Shown here: one piece after another, positions 18,313-27,628 of the stretch
Layout: every line of letters starts with the position of its first letter
How positions within the stretch are numbered: the stretch's first letter is position 1
Source of the DNA: an uncultured Clostridia bacterium
Lineage (GTDB): Bacteria; Bacillota; Clostridia; Oscillospirales; Oscillospiraceae
DNA length: 64,000 nucleotides
NCBI GenBank assembly: GCA_947173485.1
Contig: CAMWFH010000001.1
Location: 62,001-126,000 of the forward strand
Reading direction: 5' to 3'
Notes under the pieces: generated by a model
Database searches by the model: none
What the model was told of the DNA's origin: nothing
The model's input: only the letters and a program-made list of their open reading frames with translations
Made by a program: the position numbers and the translations under genes

Positions 18313-18356
18313 CAAAAAAGCGGGAAGTCCGAGAGATGGACTTCCCGCTTTTTTGC
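18313..18356. terminator. Bidirectional intrinsic terminator
   Basis: An 11-bp stem (18320-18330 with 18338-18348) is flanked by six A on the left and six T on the right, so it works in both directions, between the AraC gene (plus) and the RND gene (minus). Confidence 0.95.
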
Positions 18357-18358
18357 TG

Positions 18359-21300
18359 TCATTGGGCCGCCGGGACCTTCTCCGGCGTTTTTTTGCGCTT
18401 CCGGTGGAAGATATGGCCCAAGTTGTCGATCACCGCGTAGTAGACCGGGGTGAACACCAGGGTGATGACGGTGGAGATCGTCATGCCGGAGATCATGGTG
18501 ATGCCCATATCGGAGAGCATCTCGTTGGTCTCCCCGATCCCCAGGGCCATGGGCACCATGGCCAGGATGGTGGTCAGGGTGGTCATCAGGATGGGCCGGA
18601 TCCGCAGGGGGCAGGCGTGGAGGATGGCGGTCTCCCGGTCCTCCCCCATCTCCCGGCGGATCTTGATGTACTCCACCAGGATGATGGAGGAGTTGACCAC
18701 CGTGCCCGCCAGCATGATGATGGACACCAGGGAGATCATGGAGAGGTCCCGCCCCGTGACGGGGAGGCCGAAGAGGGAGCCGGTGAAGGCCACCGGGAGA
18801 ATCAGCATGACCATGACGGGCATGAGGAAGCTCTCGAACTGCACCGCCAGGACGAAGTACACCAGCAGCAGCGCCGCCGCCAGGGCGATGAGCAGGTCGC
18901 CGAAGCTCTCCATCATGGTCTCATAGGAGCCGTCGGTCTCCACGGCGTAGCCCTGGGGGAAGGTGTAGTTATTCAGAATCTCCCAGACGGCGGCGGTCAT
19001 GGCGGCGGTGTCGCCGCTGACGGAATCGCCGGAGATGGTGACCTGCCGGGTCTGGTTGGCCCGGACGATGGTCTGGGGGGCCTGTTCAATGGAGACGCTG
19101 GCCACGGAGCCCAGGGGCACCGTGCCGCCCATGGCGGAGGGCACGCCCATGGACTTCAGCGCGTCCAGGCTTTTTGCCGCCGCGCCGCCGCCCCGGACCA
19201 CTACGTTCAGCTCGCGGCTGTTGATGGTGACCTTGGTGGCGGTGGAGCCGGTGAGCTCCGAGCGGACCGCCTGGCCGATGGAGGCGGCGGTGAGGCCGTA
19301 CTGGGCGGCGGCCTCCCGGTTGACGGTGACCTTTACCTGGGGCACCTCGTCGGAGAGGGAGCTCTTCACGTTCACCGCGTCGGGCAGGGCTTCGATTTGG
19401 GAAATCAGGTCGTTTGCCAGGAATTCCAGGATGTCGTAATCGTCGCCCTCGATGTTGACCGCGATATCCCCTCCGCCGCCCATCATGGCGCTGGAATCGG
19501 AGGCGGAGACGGTAATCTCACAGCCCGCCACGTCCCGCACAGCCGCCCGGAGGGCCTGGGCAATCTCGTTGCTGCTCCGCTGGCGCTGGGACTTGGAGCC
19601 GATGTCCAGCATCATGGTGACGGACTCGTCGGAGGCGATGTAGAACATCTCCTCGATCTCCGGGACCGTCTCCTCCGTGATGGCGGACACCCGGCCGGCG
19701 ATGACGGAGGTCTCGTTCAGCTGAGACCCGATGGGCATTCCGATATTGACGGTAATCTGCCCCTGGTCCATGTCGGGAATGAGGACCATCTTGGTGTTCA
19801 CCAGGGTGACGCCGAAGAGCACCACCAGGCCGAAGGAGGCCGCCATGCCCAAAAACAGGTGATGGACAAAGAAGCTCAGGATTTTCAGGTAGAGGCTGCT
19901 GATCTTCCCGGTCAGCCGCTTCAGGGGCCCGGGCTGCTTCCCGGCCTGCCGCTCCTGGCGGCGGCGCACCTTCTCCTCGTCCAGGGTGAAATAGCAGAGG
20001 AGGGGCACCAGGGTCAGGGAAATGACCAGGGAGGCGAAGATGAGGGACGCGATGGTAAGGCAGAAGTCCTTGAACATCATCCCCGCCATGCCCCCGGTGA
20101 GGGCCAGGGGGACGAACACCGCCTCGGTGGTGAGGGTGGAGGCCAGGACGGAGGAGGTGACCTCCTTCGTGCCCTCGATGCAGGCGTCCGCCCGGCTGCG
20201 GCCCTCGGCGGAGAAGCGGTAGATGTTCTCCAGCACCACGATGGAGTTGTCCACGATCATGCCCACGCCCATGGCGATGCCGCCCAGGCTCATCATGTTC
20301 AGTGTCAGGTCCATCACGTCCATCAGCACCAGCACCGCCAGGATGCACACCGGCATGGATACGATGATGGTCAGGGTGGCGCCGCCCCGGCGCAGGAACA
20401 GCAGCACCACCACCGCCGCCAGCACCATGCCCTGGAGGATGTTCTGGAAGGCGGAGTCCACCGTCTGGTTGATGTACTCGCTGGCCACATAGGGGGCGGT
20501 GTAGCGGATGCCGGCGTTGTCCTTTTGCAGGCTGTCCAGCCGCTCCAGCACCGCCTCGGACACGGTGACCTCGTTGGCGGAGGACTGCTTGGAGACCTGT
20601 AGGATGACGCAGGCCGTCCGGCCCACCTTGGCGATGCCCTCCGGGTCCTTGTCCTCCAGCACCACGTTGGCCACCTCGCTGAGGCGCACCATGCCGCCGG
20701 TGGGCAGGGTCAGGAGCATATCAGCCACGTCCTCCACCGAGTGGAACTTGGCGTCGGTACTGACGGTCAGGGTCTTGGACCCGTTCTCCAGGTCGCCGCC
20801 GGGGTAGAGCAGGTTCTGCCCCGCTAAAAACTGGGCGATGTAGCTGTTGCTAAGGCCCAACCCGGCGGCCCGGGCGGCATCGATCTCCACGGCGATCTGC
20901 TGGCCCACGCCGCCGGCCACGGTGACCTGGGCCACGCCGTCGATCCGCTCCAGGGCCGGGGCCACGGTGTCCTCCGCCAGGGTCTGGAGCTTGGCCAGGT
21001 CGTCCCCCATCAGGGCGATCATGGCGGTGGGCATCAGCTCGCTGATGTTCATGTTGATGATCACCGGGTCCATGGCGTCCTCCGGCAGGCTCACCCGGTC
21101 GAACTGCTCCCGGAGCTTGGTGGCGGCGATGTCCAGGTCCGTGCCGTCCACATAGGTGATCTGGATCTGGCAGACGCCGTCAGCGGAGGAGGAGGAGATG
21201 GAATCCACGCCGGGGACGGACATGATGGCCGCCTCCAGGGGCCGGGTCACCAGCTCCTCCATATCGCTGGGGCTGGCGCCGATGTAGTAGCAGGCCACCA

Positions 21301-21436
21301 CCGCCATAGGCATCTCCATCTCGGGGATCAGGGCCATTTGCAGCTGGGTGCCGTACATGACGCCGAAGATGGCCACCATGACCGCCGCCAGGATGGTGGC
21401 TACCTTATGTTGGATACAGGCTTTCGCAATATTCAT
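18359..21436 (-). CDS. RND efflux pump permease (AcrB/HAE1 family)
   Basis: A 1025-residue proton-driven efflux transporter with the full RND length: helix 1 at about 10-30, a large porter loop, helices 2-6 after residue 330, a second large loop and a final helix bundle. The helix-4 proton-relay region reads GVGMIVDNSIVVLENI, keeping the first of the two aspartates of AcrB, with Asn in place of the second. The start overlaps the adaptor gene by ATGA. It is the last gene of a tetR/tolC-like/adaptor/RND operon. Substrates (drugs, bile acids, lipids) are not predictable. The presence of all three efflux components in a lineage usually regarded as single-membraned is notable. Confidence 0.93.
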   Translation of the reverse strand: MNIAKACIQHKVATILAAVMVAIFGVMYGTQLQMALIPEMEMPMAVVACYYIGASPSDMEELVTRPLEAAIMSVPGVDSISSSSADGVCQIQITYVDGTDLDIAATKLREQFDRVSLPEDAMDPVIINMNISELMPTAMIALMGDDLAKLQTLAEDTVAPALERIDGVAQVTVAGGVGQQIAVEIDAARAAGLGLSNSYIAQFLAGQNLLYPGGDLENGSKTLTVSTDAKFHSVEDVADMLLTLPTGGMVRLSEVANVVLEDKDPEGIAKVGRTACVILQVSKQSSANEVTVSEAVLERLDSLQKDNAGIRYTAPYVASEYINQTVDSAFQNILQGMVLAAVVVLLFLRRGGATLTIIVSMPVCILAVLVLMDVMDLTLNMMSLGGIAMGVGMIVDNSIVVLENIYRFSAEGRSRADACIEGTKEVTSSVLASTLTTEAVFVPLALTGGMAGMMFKDFCLTIASLIFASLVISLTLVPLLCYFTLDEEKVRRRQERQAGKQPGPLKRLTGKISSLYLKILSFFVHHLFLGMAASFGLVVLFGVTLVNTKMVLIPDMDQGQITVNIGMPIGSQLNETSVIAGRVSAITEETVPEIEEMFYIASDESVTMMLDIGSKSQRQRSSNEIAQALRAAVRDVAGCEITVSASDSSAMMGGGGDIAVNIEGDDYDILEFLANDLISQIEALPDAVNVKSSLSDEVPQVKVTVNREAAAQYGLTAASIGQAVRSELTGSTATKVTINSRELNVVVRGGGAAAKSLDALKSMGVPSAMGGTVPLGSVASVSIEQAPQTIVRANQTRQVTISGDSVSGDTAAMTAAVWEILNNYTFPQGYAVETDGSYETMMESFGDLLIALAAALLLVYFVLAVQFESFLMPVMVMLILPVAFTGSLFGLPVTGRDLSMISLVSIIMLAGTVVNSSIILVEYIKIRREMGEDRETAILHACPLRIRPILMTTLTTILAMVPMALGIGETNEMLSDMGITMISGMTISTVITLVFTPVYYAVIDNLGHIFHRKRKKTPEKVPAAQ

Positions 21437-22608
21437 GTGCCCTCCCCGGTCACGATCCGGACCGTCTCGCCGTCAGAGAGGTAGGCCTGGCCCACGATCA
21501 CCAGCTGCTGCCCTGCCGACAGGCCCGCTGTCACCTCGGTGACGCCGTTGCCGGTGAGGCCGGTGGTGACGGTCACATACCTGGCCGTGTCCCCCTCCAC
21601 CACATAGACGTACTGGGTCCCGCCGGCGGTGAGGATGGCCTCGGTGGGGATGACCACGGTGTCGGCGGAGGTATCGGTGCGGAAGGTCACATCGGCGAAC
21701 ATCCCGGAGAGGAGGCCGGTGACGTCATTGGGCACGGAGACGGTGACGGTATAGAGCTTGGTCTGCATATTGGCGGACTTCTCCACCGTCCGAACGGCCC
21801 CCACGAAGGTAAGGCCCAGGGCGCTGACGGTCACGTCCACCGCATCCCCCACGCTGAGCTTGGGCACTAGGGCCTCGGAGACGGACACGGCGATCTTCAT
21901 CTGGTCCGCCCCATCGATCACCGCCACCGGGCTGGAGGCAGACACATAGCCGTTCTCCACGGCGGAGAGGGACACCAGGGTCCCGGAGGCGGGGGCGATC
22001 ACATTGCCCCGGCTGTCCACGTTCTCCAGCACCATGCTCAGCTGCTCCACGTTGGACTTGTAGCTCTGCATCCCCGCCTCCAGCTGGGCCATGGTGGAGT
22101 CCCGCTGGGCTTTTGTGCTGAGCAGGGTCAGCTCCGCCTGGTCGATCTCCAGCTGGGAGGCCGCGCCGATGGCGAACAGGGCCTTCAGGTCCTCCAGGTT
22201 CTTCTCCAGCAGGCCGATCTGGGTCTCGAAGATGGCGGCCTGATCCTCGTAGCTCTTCACCGCGGCGTTGTAGCTGATGGTGGCGGCGTTATAGGAGGCC
22301 AGGGTGCTGGCCAGGTCCAGGGTGCAGAGGGTCTGGCCGGCCTGGACCGTGTCCCCCGCGTCCACATAGACGGCGGTACACTTGGCGTTGACGGCCACCA
22401 TGACGATGGCCTGGTCCTCGGCCACGATCCGGCCGGAGACCTTGTTCTCTGTGGCGATGGTGTCCAGGGCGATGGTCTGGACCTGGACCGGCACGCCGGA
22501 GCCCTCCGGCTCACCGTCCTGGGTCTCATCGTCCTGCTGGCCACAGGCGGCCAGGGACAGGGCCAGGGTCAGAGAGAGCAGCAGGGCCAGGATACGTTGA
22601 TGGTTCAT
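21433..22608 (-). CDS. RND/HlyD-type periplasmic adaptor lipoprotein
   Basis: A 391-residue membrane fusion protein. The lipobox LSLAACGQ puts the lipidated Cys at about 22. Then a barrel-sandwich (lipoyl) half-motif (VYVDAGDTVQAGQTLCTLD), a coiled-coil hairpin rich in Gln/Glu (about 85-165), the second lipoyl half (VIAPASGTLVSLSAVENGYV), a beta-barrel domain and a membrane-proximal domain ending AYLSDGETVRIV. It should bridge the RND permease to the TolC-like component. The ribosome site GGAGG is about 13 bases upstream, longer than usual. It lies 34 bases after the TolC-like gene. Confidence 0.9.
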   Translation of the reverse strand: MNHQRILALLLSLTLALSLAACGQQDDETQDGEPEGSGVPVQVQTIALDTIATENKVSGRIVAEDQAIVMVAVNAKCTAVYVDAGDTVQAGQTLCTLDLASTLASYNAATISYNAAVKSYEDQAAIFETQIGLLEKNLEDLKALFAIGAASQLEIDQAELTLLSTKAQRDSTMAQLEAGMQSYKSNVEQLSMVLENVDSRGNVIAPASGTLVSLSAVENGYVSASSPVAVIDGADQMKIAVSVSEALVPKLSVGDAVDVTVSALGLTFVGAVRTVEKSANMQTKLYTVTVSVPNDVTGLLSGMFADVTFRTDTSADTVVIPTEAILTAGGTQYVYVVEGDTARYVTVTTGLTGNGVTEVTAGLSAGQQLVIVGQAYLSDGETVRIVTGEGT

Positions 22609-22642
22609 AGCGTGTTGTCGTCCTCCTTATACGGTATGGCGT

Positions 22643-23905
22643 TCAGCTGATGATGCCGTGGTCCACGGCCCAGCGGTAGTTGTTGTAGGCGGTGAAGAGG
22701 TCCAGGGCGGCGGTGGTCACGGTGTCCTGGGCGGCGGCGACCTCGTCCTGGGCGGTGAGCAGGGCGTTCCGGGAGATCGCGCCCTGGTCATACTTCAGCG
22801 CCGCGGCGGCGTGGTCCGCCTTTTTGGTCTCCAGGGCCGCCCGGGCGGCGGCGAGGACCTGGACACCGTCGGTGACCTTCTGGTACAGGGTGCGGAACTT
22901 CATCTCGAAGTTTTGGCAGGTGGCGCTGTAGGTGTACTGGGAGGCCTGCCAGGTGTGTTCCGCCATGACGGCCTCATAGCGGGTGGAGCTGTAGCCGTAC
23001 TGCTTTTTGGCGTCCTTGTAGTCCTCCTCCGCGTCCTCCAGGGTCTTTTTCGCAGCGTAGAGCTCATAGCTGGCGGCGATGGCCTTCTCCAGGTCCGCCT
23101 CCAGGTCCATCTCCGCCACCTGGTCCGCTGTCACCTCCGGCAGGGCCCCCAGGTCGATCGTCCCGGTGAGCTCCCCGCCGATCATCAGCTCCAGCTGCAT
23201 CTTGTAGTTCTCGATGTTGGCCACCAGGGTCTGCCGGGAGGAACGCAGGGCGGTCCGGTTGGCGGTGACATCCTGCAAGGTCAACGCGGAGATCTGCCCC
23301 AGCTCATGGCGCAGCTCCATCTCCTGGATGGTCCGGTCCAGGGTGGCCAGGCCCCGGTCCACGGTCACCAGGGAGTCCTCCATCCCGATCAGGGCTATGT
23401 AGAGGGCCTGGGAAGCCATCACGATCTGGTCCTGGGCCGAGCGGAGCTGGCGGACCACGTCGGCGTTGTCCGCCTGGAGCTTGCCGTCCCGGAGGTCGTC
23501 GAAGGTGTCCCGCAGGCTGTCGTAGGCCTGGGTCATGGACTGGACCGAGGCGGAGGTCATGGCGGTCCCCAGGCCAGGCATCATCCCTCCCACCATACTG
23601 TCCACCGCGCTGCCCATGGAAATGAACTGCCACTGGGCCTGGGCGATATTGTTCAGGTTATCCCGCAGGGTGTCCTCCATCCGGTCGTAGTCGATGGACT
23701 GGATGGAGGCGATGGTCTCCTCCAGGGCCAGCAGGTTGAAGTTGTTCTCCCGCAGCCGCTGGTCCAGGTTGGCGAAGCTGACGCTGCCCACCGGGTCCGG
23801 CTGGATGGCCCCCGCCTCTGCCTCGTCCGCCAGCACCGCCGGCGCGCCGCAGAGGGACAGGAGCAGCACCGCCGAGAGCAGCAGGGCTGTTATTTTTCGT
23901 TTCAT
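22643..23905 (-). CDS. TolC-like efflux component (alpha-helical, exported)
   Basis: A 420-residue exported protein with a signal peptide (about 1-26, ending AVLADEA) followed by two repeats of long amphipathic helices, rich in Ala, Gln and Asp with heptad patterning. Repeat-like boundaries include SVSFANLDQRLRENNFNLL near the start and LKYDQGAISRNALLTAQDEV near the end; the latter is a typical TolC-family signature. It lies between the TetR and adaptor genes. In a Gram-positive-type envelope it cannot form a classical outer-membrane channel, so it may act as a wall-spanning conduit or as part of the adaptor complex. GGAGG seven bases before the ATG supports the start. Confidence 0.78.
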   Translation of the reverse strand: MKRKITALLLSAVLLLSLCGAPAVLADEAEAGAIQPDPVGSVSFANLDQRLRENNFNLLALEETIASIQSIDYDRMEDTLRDNLNNIAQAQWQFISMGSAVDSMVGGMMPGLGTAMTSASVQSMTQAYDSLRDTFDDLRDGKLQADNADVVRQLRSAQDQIVMASQALYIALIGMEDSLVTVDRGLATLDRTIQEMELRHELGQISALTLQDVTANRTALRSSRQTLVANIENYKMQLELMIGGELTGTIDLGALPEVTADQVAEMDLEADLEKAIAASYELYAAKKTLEDAEEDYKDAKKQYGYSSTRYEAVMAEHTWQASQYTYSATCQNFEMKFRTLYQKVTDGVQVLAAARAALETKKADHAAAALKYDQGAISRNALLTAQDEVAAAQDTVTTAALDLFTAYNNYRWAVDHGIIS

Positions 23906-23919
23906 AGACCTTCCTCCTT

Positions 23920-24534
23920 CTATGTAGCCGTACAGACCGCCCCTTGGCGGACGATCTCCACCCTGGTGACCAGGGTCTGTCGGATCGCCTCACGGCGATC
24001 CGGGTCGCATAGTGTTTCGATGATCGCCGAGCCGAGGGCGAACAGCAGCAGGGAGCAGACCTGCCTGGTGAACGCCTCATCCCGCTGCCGCAGGCCGGTG
24101 GTATCGACCTTGGCGGCGATCGAGAGCGGGAACCTGTCCGGCCCCTGGGAGATGACATTGTGCATGATGACCTCCGGGTTCAGCCGGAACAGCTTGATGC
24201 ACCGGATCAGGTTCTCATCCGCCTCGTTTCGTCGAAAGACCAGCCCGTCATAGGCTTGCAGGATAACGGCGAACACGTCTCCTTGGGCGTTTTGCAGCGC
24301 ATGGGTGAAGAGATCGTCAAAGAACTGCGCCACGCCCTCCAGCATATAGGCCAGCAGGTCTTCCTTTTTGTTCTCGAAATACTGATAAAAGCTGCCTCTG
24401 GGGATCCCGGCGGCCTGGATGATCCGGTTGATGGACACATCCCCATAGGGCACCCGTGTAAATTCCTCCCAGGCCGCGTCGATCAGCCGTCCGCGCTTTT
24501 CCTCCGACAGGCGGAAAAATGTACCTGTAGGCAC
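23920..24534 (-). CDS. TetR/AcrR-family repressor of the RND efflux operon
   Basis: A 204-residue repressor with an N-terminal TetR helix-turn-helix: FFRLSEEKRGRLIDAAW, then INRIIQAAGIPRGSFYQYF, then KKEDLLAYML. The C-terminal ligand-binding domain is all helical. A GTG at 24534 is preferred, with GGAGGGGG four bases upstream; the frame extends to 24612 but across the promoter and operators. It is the first gene of the efflux operon, 14 bases before the TolC-like gene. A consensus promoter and two tandem operator-like repeats precede it, which predicts autoregulation of the whole operon with derepression by an efflux substrate. Confidence 0.9.
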   Translation of the reverse strand: MPTGTFFRLSEEKRGRLIDAAWEEFTRVPYGDVSINRIIQAAGIPRGSFYQYFENKKEDLLAYMLEGVAQFFDDLFTHALQNAQGDVFAVILQAYDGLVFRRNEADENLIRCIKLFRLNPEVIMHNVISQGPDRFPLSIAAKVDTTGLRQRDEAFTRQVCSLLLFALGSAIIETLCDPDRREAIRQTLVTRVEIVRQGAVCTAT

Positions 24535-24568
24535 TTCGCCCCCTCCTCTCTGCACAGTACATCCAGAA

Positions 24569-24600
24569 AAGTGACAACTCGTCGCAAGTGACAACCTGTC
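24569..24600 (-). promoter_or_regulatory. Tandem TetR operator candidates
   Basis: Two direct 15-bp repeats on the plus strand, AAGTGACAACTCGTC (24569-24583) and AAGTGACAACCTGTC (24586-24600), start-to-start 17 bases and differing at two positions. Each contains an imperfect GACA/TGTC dyad. They lie immediately downstream of the -10, across the probable transcription start of the tetR operon, the expected place for repressor binding. Confidence 0.72.
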
Positions 24601-24603
24601 GTG

Positions 24604-24632
24604 ATTATACACAGGCAGGGTATGTCTGTCAA
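24604..24632 (-). promoter_or_regulatory. Consensus promoter of the tetR-RND efflux operon
   Basis: Minus-strand TTGACA (24627-24632), 17-base spacer, TATAAT (24604-24609): both hexamers are perfect. Such a strong promoter implies tight repression, consistent with the tandem repeats next to it. Confidence 0.92.
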
Positions 24633-24664
24633 GGGCGGTTTTATGAATGATCTGTTAAGAATAC

Positions 24665-24702
24665 GGAAAACGGACCCAACTGCCAATTTTGCAGCTGGGT
24701 CC
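24665..24702 (-). terminator. Probable terminator of the blaI-blaR1 operon
   Basis: A 12-base stem with one mismatch (24672-24683 with 24691-24702) is followed on the minus strand by a short T-rich tract (GTTTTCC). It is just beyond the blaR1 stop. Confidence 0.65.
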
Positions 24703-24723
24703 ACAGGTGTTTTTGTGCAGTTT

Positions 24724-27237
24724 TCAGTCCTCCATGTCCAGGGGGAAGATGCGGTTGATGCGGCTGGGCGGACCGTCGGTGATGACCTCGTGGCCGATCA
24801 GCTCATGCTCAGCATTATAGACCGGATAGGTCCCCGGCGTCCTGGGATTCTCCCGGCGCTCCATCATATCTTCGTAAGTGATGTAATACCAGCTGATATC
24901 CGGCTCCCCTAAGCAGCTGTTCTTGCAGCCTACCAGGTCAGGGTAGTAGCCCACATAGCCAGCCAGGTCTTTGGCACCGTAGGTCTCCCCTCTGCTGTTC
25001 CGATGCCAGTCACCGTCCTCGCCAACGTATTTTTCCAGCAGCCCCGCTTCCCAAGGGGTCAGATCCCTTGCTGATGCACACCACAGTTTGCTATCTGGAT
25101 GTAGCGTGTCCTCACGATGCGGCCTGTTCTCTACCGGGGCAGTCCCTGCGCATGGGAGCAGCCGGACGGGGTCGCCCTGGGCCAATCTGTCCAGCAGAGC
25201 TTCCTTGCTGTCGATACAACAATTATCCCACACAAATGTGGCATATCCAACAACGGTCGTTTCGTCCAGTTCATATACCTGTACTGCAAGACCAAAATCG
25301 AGGCTCCGTCCTTCCCAGTCGCCATTCTCGCCGCCACACCACTCTAAATACGCCTCGATCTCCTCCTCCGTTTGGAGGGGATAGGAGTAAGGATAGAGCC
25401 TCTCCCGTTTCAGATAGCCAGTGGTCTCCCGGTCGATCTGGTACCAGATCAGGTCCGGCACGTCCTCGTAGCCGTCCGCCTCGGTCCAGCGTCCGTAGGT
25501 ATGGCCCAGGCTGTTGACGGGGTACTTGGACTCCGGCTCCGCAGGCACCACATCTGGAACAGCCGCCGCTGGCACAGGGGGCGTCTCCGGCTGGGACGGC
25601 AGGGCTTCCGGCAGATCATCCGGGACGGGGCGTTCGCTGGTCGTATACACCCGAAAGTTGGCGGTCACGCTCTTGCTCTCATGCGTACTTACCTTCACAG
25701 TCATCTCACTGCTGGGATTCGCCGGTTTGAATATCACCGTGCTGAAGCTGCTTATGTTGACCGTGCAATTTTCCGCCCCAGCGGGGAAATAGCCCACATC
25801 AACAGTCGCCATAGTGGAAGGCAGCCCGTCCACATCCACGGCGATATAGGTACCGTTGCCCACATGGAGCGTGTCGCCAAGCACCCGCCCCACGGCTTCC
25901 GTATCGCCGATGGGCACCTTCGCTTTACCATGCCAGCACCTGAGCTTGCCGCCATGCTGGATGGTCTCCGCCGGAGTCAGGAAGAACACCCAATACTCCG
26001 TACCATCCGGCAGCACACCGGAGTCCACCAGACCGTAGTTGGCATTTTCATCATAGGGGCGGATAAGCGTGATGGATATGCCCTTGCTGAAAAGATCAAA
26101 AACAGCGCTGGTCCTTTGATGGCGAGGCCCTTCCGGCGGCTGTACGCTCCCCAGCGTCTCCACTAAGCGGTCGGTCCCCGGCATCCCCTTCGCCGGGGTG
26201 CCGGCGAACACGGCGGCCATGGTGCATACCAGCACCAATGCGGCCAGGACGGCGGCGGCGGTCAGCTTCCGGCTCTTCATGATGGCGGTGATCCTCTCCT
26301 TGATAGCCGCCTGGCCGCTGTAGCTGCTGCACAGGGGCAGCTGGCGCTGGGCCTCGGCGTGGAGCAGGGTCAGGGCGTAGCCGGGCCGGGCCGGCAGGCC
26401 GAAGGCGCGCACCACCGCCTCATCGCAGGACAGCTCCAGGTCCCGGTTGGCGTACACATACATACACCACACCATCGGGTCGAACCAGTGGACGCACACC
26501 GCCACAGCCAGCAGCAGCTTCCACCACACGTCCCGGCGGCGGATATGGACGTACTCATGGGCCAGCACATACCGCAGGCCCTCCCGGTCGGTCCAGTCCG
26601 TCTTGTCAGGGAAGAGGACCGTGGGATGCAGGAGGCCGTAGGTCAGCGGGGCCGTCACCGCACCGCTCTGGCGGAACCGGACCCGCGCTCTGGGGTGGTC
26701 CATCCGCCACCGGGCCAGGACCTCGTTCTCCACCGGCTCCGCCCGGCGCAGCACCCGCCAGCACCGCCAGTACGCTCCCAGGAACCACACCGCCAGCAGG
26801 CAGGCCCCCGCTATGTAGACCGCTGTCACGATCTCCGCCGCCCCAGGGGCCTCGTCCACCGGCGACGGGCTCCCAGTCCCGGCGGGGGCCCGGTCCGGCG
26901 CGGCGGGCACAATAGGCGCGATCTCCGTTGGAACAGGTCCTCTATCCGGCACAGCGGACACGCCGCCCGGCATGACAAGGACCGGCGATACCGGCTCTAC
27001 CGGCTCCACCGGCTCCGGCGGGATAGCCTCCTCCTGCGCCAGCTCCCACAGGGCCTCCGCGCCGCTATAGACGCTCACCGGCGACGGCACCGCCACCGGC
27101 ACCAGCAGCCGGGCCAGGGCCACGGCCCACAGGAGAAGGAACGTCCACTTGGGCAGCCGGTACAGCGCCAGCCGCCGCAGCAGCAGGATCGCGGCGATCA
27201 GCACCGCGCCGCTGCAACTCATCTCCCAGATCGTCAC
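24724..27237 (-). CDS. BlaR1-like M56 membrane metallopeptidase with a large novel sensor region
   Basis: An 837-residue protein. The N-terminal half has helices at about 8-20 and 30-50, a Pro-rich loop, a helix near 140, then the zinc-protease core with LAHEYVHIRRRD (HExxH near residue 226), ANRDLELSCDEAVV and KERITAIM, and another helix near 325. The C-terminal 500 residues are extracytoplasmic and do not show the SxxK penicillin-binding domain of true BlaR1; they include a beta-rich part, a Pro-rich hinge and a Trp/Tyr-rich final region with repeated ENGDW/EDGDW-like motifs. GTG start with GGAGG six bases upstream, 14 bases after blaI. It should cleave or trigger cleavage of the BlaI repressor; the signal is unknown. 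Confidence 0.85.
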   Translation of the reverse strand: MTIWEMSCSGAVLIAAILLLRRLALYRLPKWTFLLLWAVALARLLVPVAVPSPVSVYSGAEALWELAQEEAIPPEPVEPVEPVSPVLVMPGGVSAVPDRGPVPTEIAPIVPAAPDRAPAGTGSPSPVDEAPGAAEIVTAVYIAGACLLAVWFLGAYWRCWRVLRRAEPVENEVLARWRMDHPRARVRFRQSGAVTAPLTYGLLHPTVLFPDKTDWTDREGLRYVLAHEYVHIRRRDVWWKLLLAVAVCVHWFDPMVWCMYVYANRDLELSCDEAVVRAFGLPARPGYALTLLHAEAQRQLPLCSSYSGQAAIKERITAIMKSRKLTAAAVLAALVLVCTMAAVFAGTPAKGMPGTDRLVETLGSVQPPEGPRHQRTSAVFDLFSKGISITLIRPYDENANYGLVDSGVLPDGTEYWVFFLTPAETIQHGGKLRCWHGKAKVPIGDTEAVGRVLGDTLHVGNGTYIAVDVDGLPSTMATVDVGYFPAGAENCTVNISSFSTVIFKPANPSSEMTVKVSTHESKSVTANFRVYTTSERPVPDDLPEALPSQPETPPVPAAAVPDVVPAEPESKYPVNSLGHTYGRWTEADGYEDVPDLIWYQIDRETTGYLKRERLYPYSYPLQTEEEIEAYLEWCGGENGDWEGRSLDFGLAVQVYELDETTVVGYATFVWDNCCIDSKEALLDRLAQGDPVRLLPCAGTAPVENRPHREDTLHPDSKLWCASARDLTPWEAGLLEKYVGEDGDWHRNSRGETYGAKDLAGYVGYYPDLVGCKNSCLGEPDISWYYITYEDMMERRENPRTPGTYPVYNAEHELIGHEVITDGPPSRINRIFPLDMED

Positions 27238-27250
27238 GTCCGGCCTCCTT

Positions 27251-27604
27251 TCACCGCAGCTCCTCTATCAACCGCTTCAGCTCGTCGATCTCCTCCGCCG
27301 GCAGGGGCCGCCCGCTGAGAAGGGAGGCGAACAGCAGGGACGCGGACCCCTCAAAGACCTGGTCCACCAGCTCCGCCGCCGCCTGCTCCCGGCTCTCCTC
27401 CCGCCCGATCAGGGCGTGACAGAGGAAATTCGGCTCCCGCCGCTCGACGGCCCCCTTGGCGATGCACTTCTTGATGACGGTATAGGTGGTGTTCTTGTTC
27501 CAGATGTCCGCCAGCTGGAGGGCGATCTCCCGGGCGGTGGTGTCCCCCCGCTGCCACAGCACCTCCATCACCCGCCGCTCGCTGTCGAATAGCTTGATGC
27601 CCAT
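27251..27604 (-). CDS. blaI: BlaI/MecI/CopY-family repressor
   Basis: A 117-residue winged-helix repressor: FDSERRVMEVLWQRGDTTAREIALQL is the usual N-terminal start of the family (only part quoted: ERRVMEVLWQRGDTTAREI), followed by NKNTTYTVIKKCIAKGAVERRE (recognition helix and wing) and a C-terminal dimerisation helix ending DELKRLIEELR. AAAGGAGG nine bases before the ATG at 27604 fixes the start; the upstream in-frame extension crosses an operator. The gene precedes the BlaR1-like protease and is preceded by two operator dyads. No beta-lactamase gene is in the window, so the regulated function may be the pair itself or distant genes. Confidence 0.92.
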   Translation of the reverse strand: MGIKLFDSERRVMEVLWQRGDTTAREIALQLADIWNKNTTYTVIKKCIAKGAVERREPNFLCHALIGREESREQAAAELVDQVFEGSASLLFASLLSGRPLPAEEIDELKRLIEELR

Positions 27605-27628
27605 CCTCTGGTCCTCCTTTTTCGTCGT

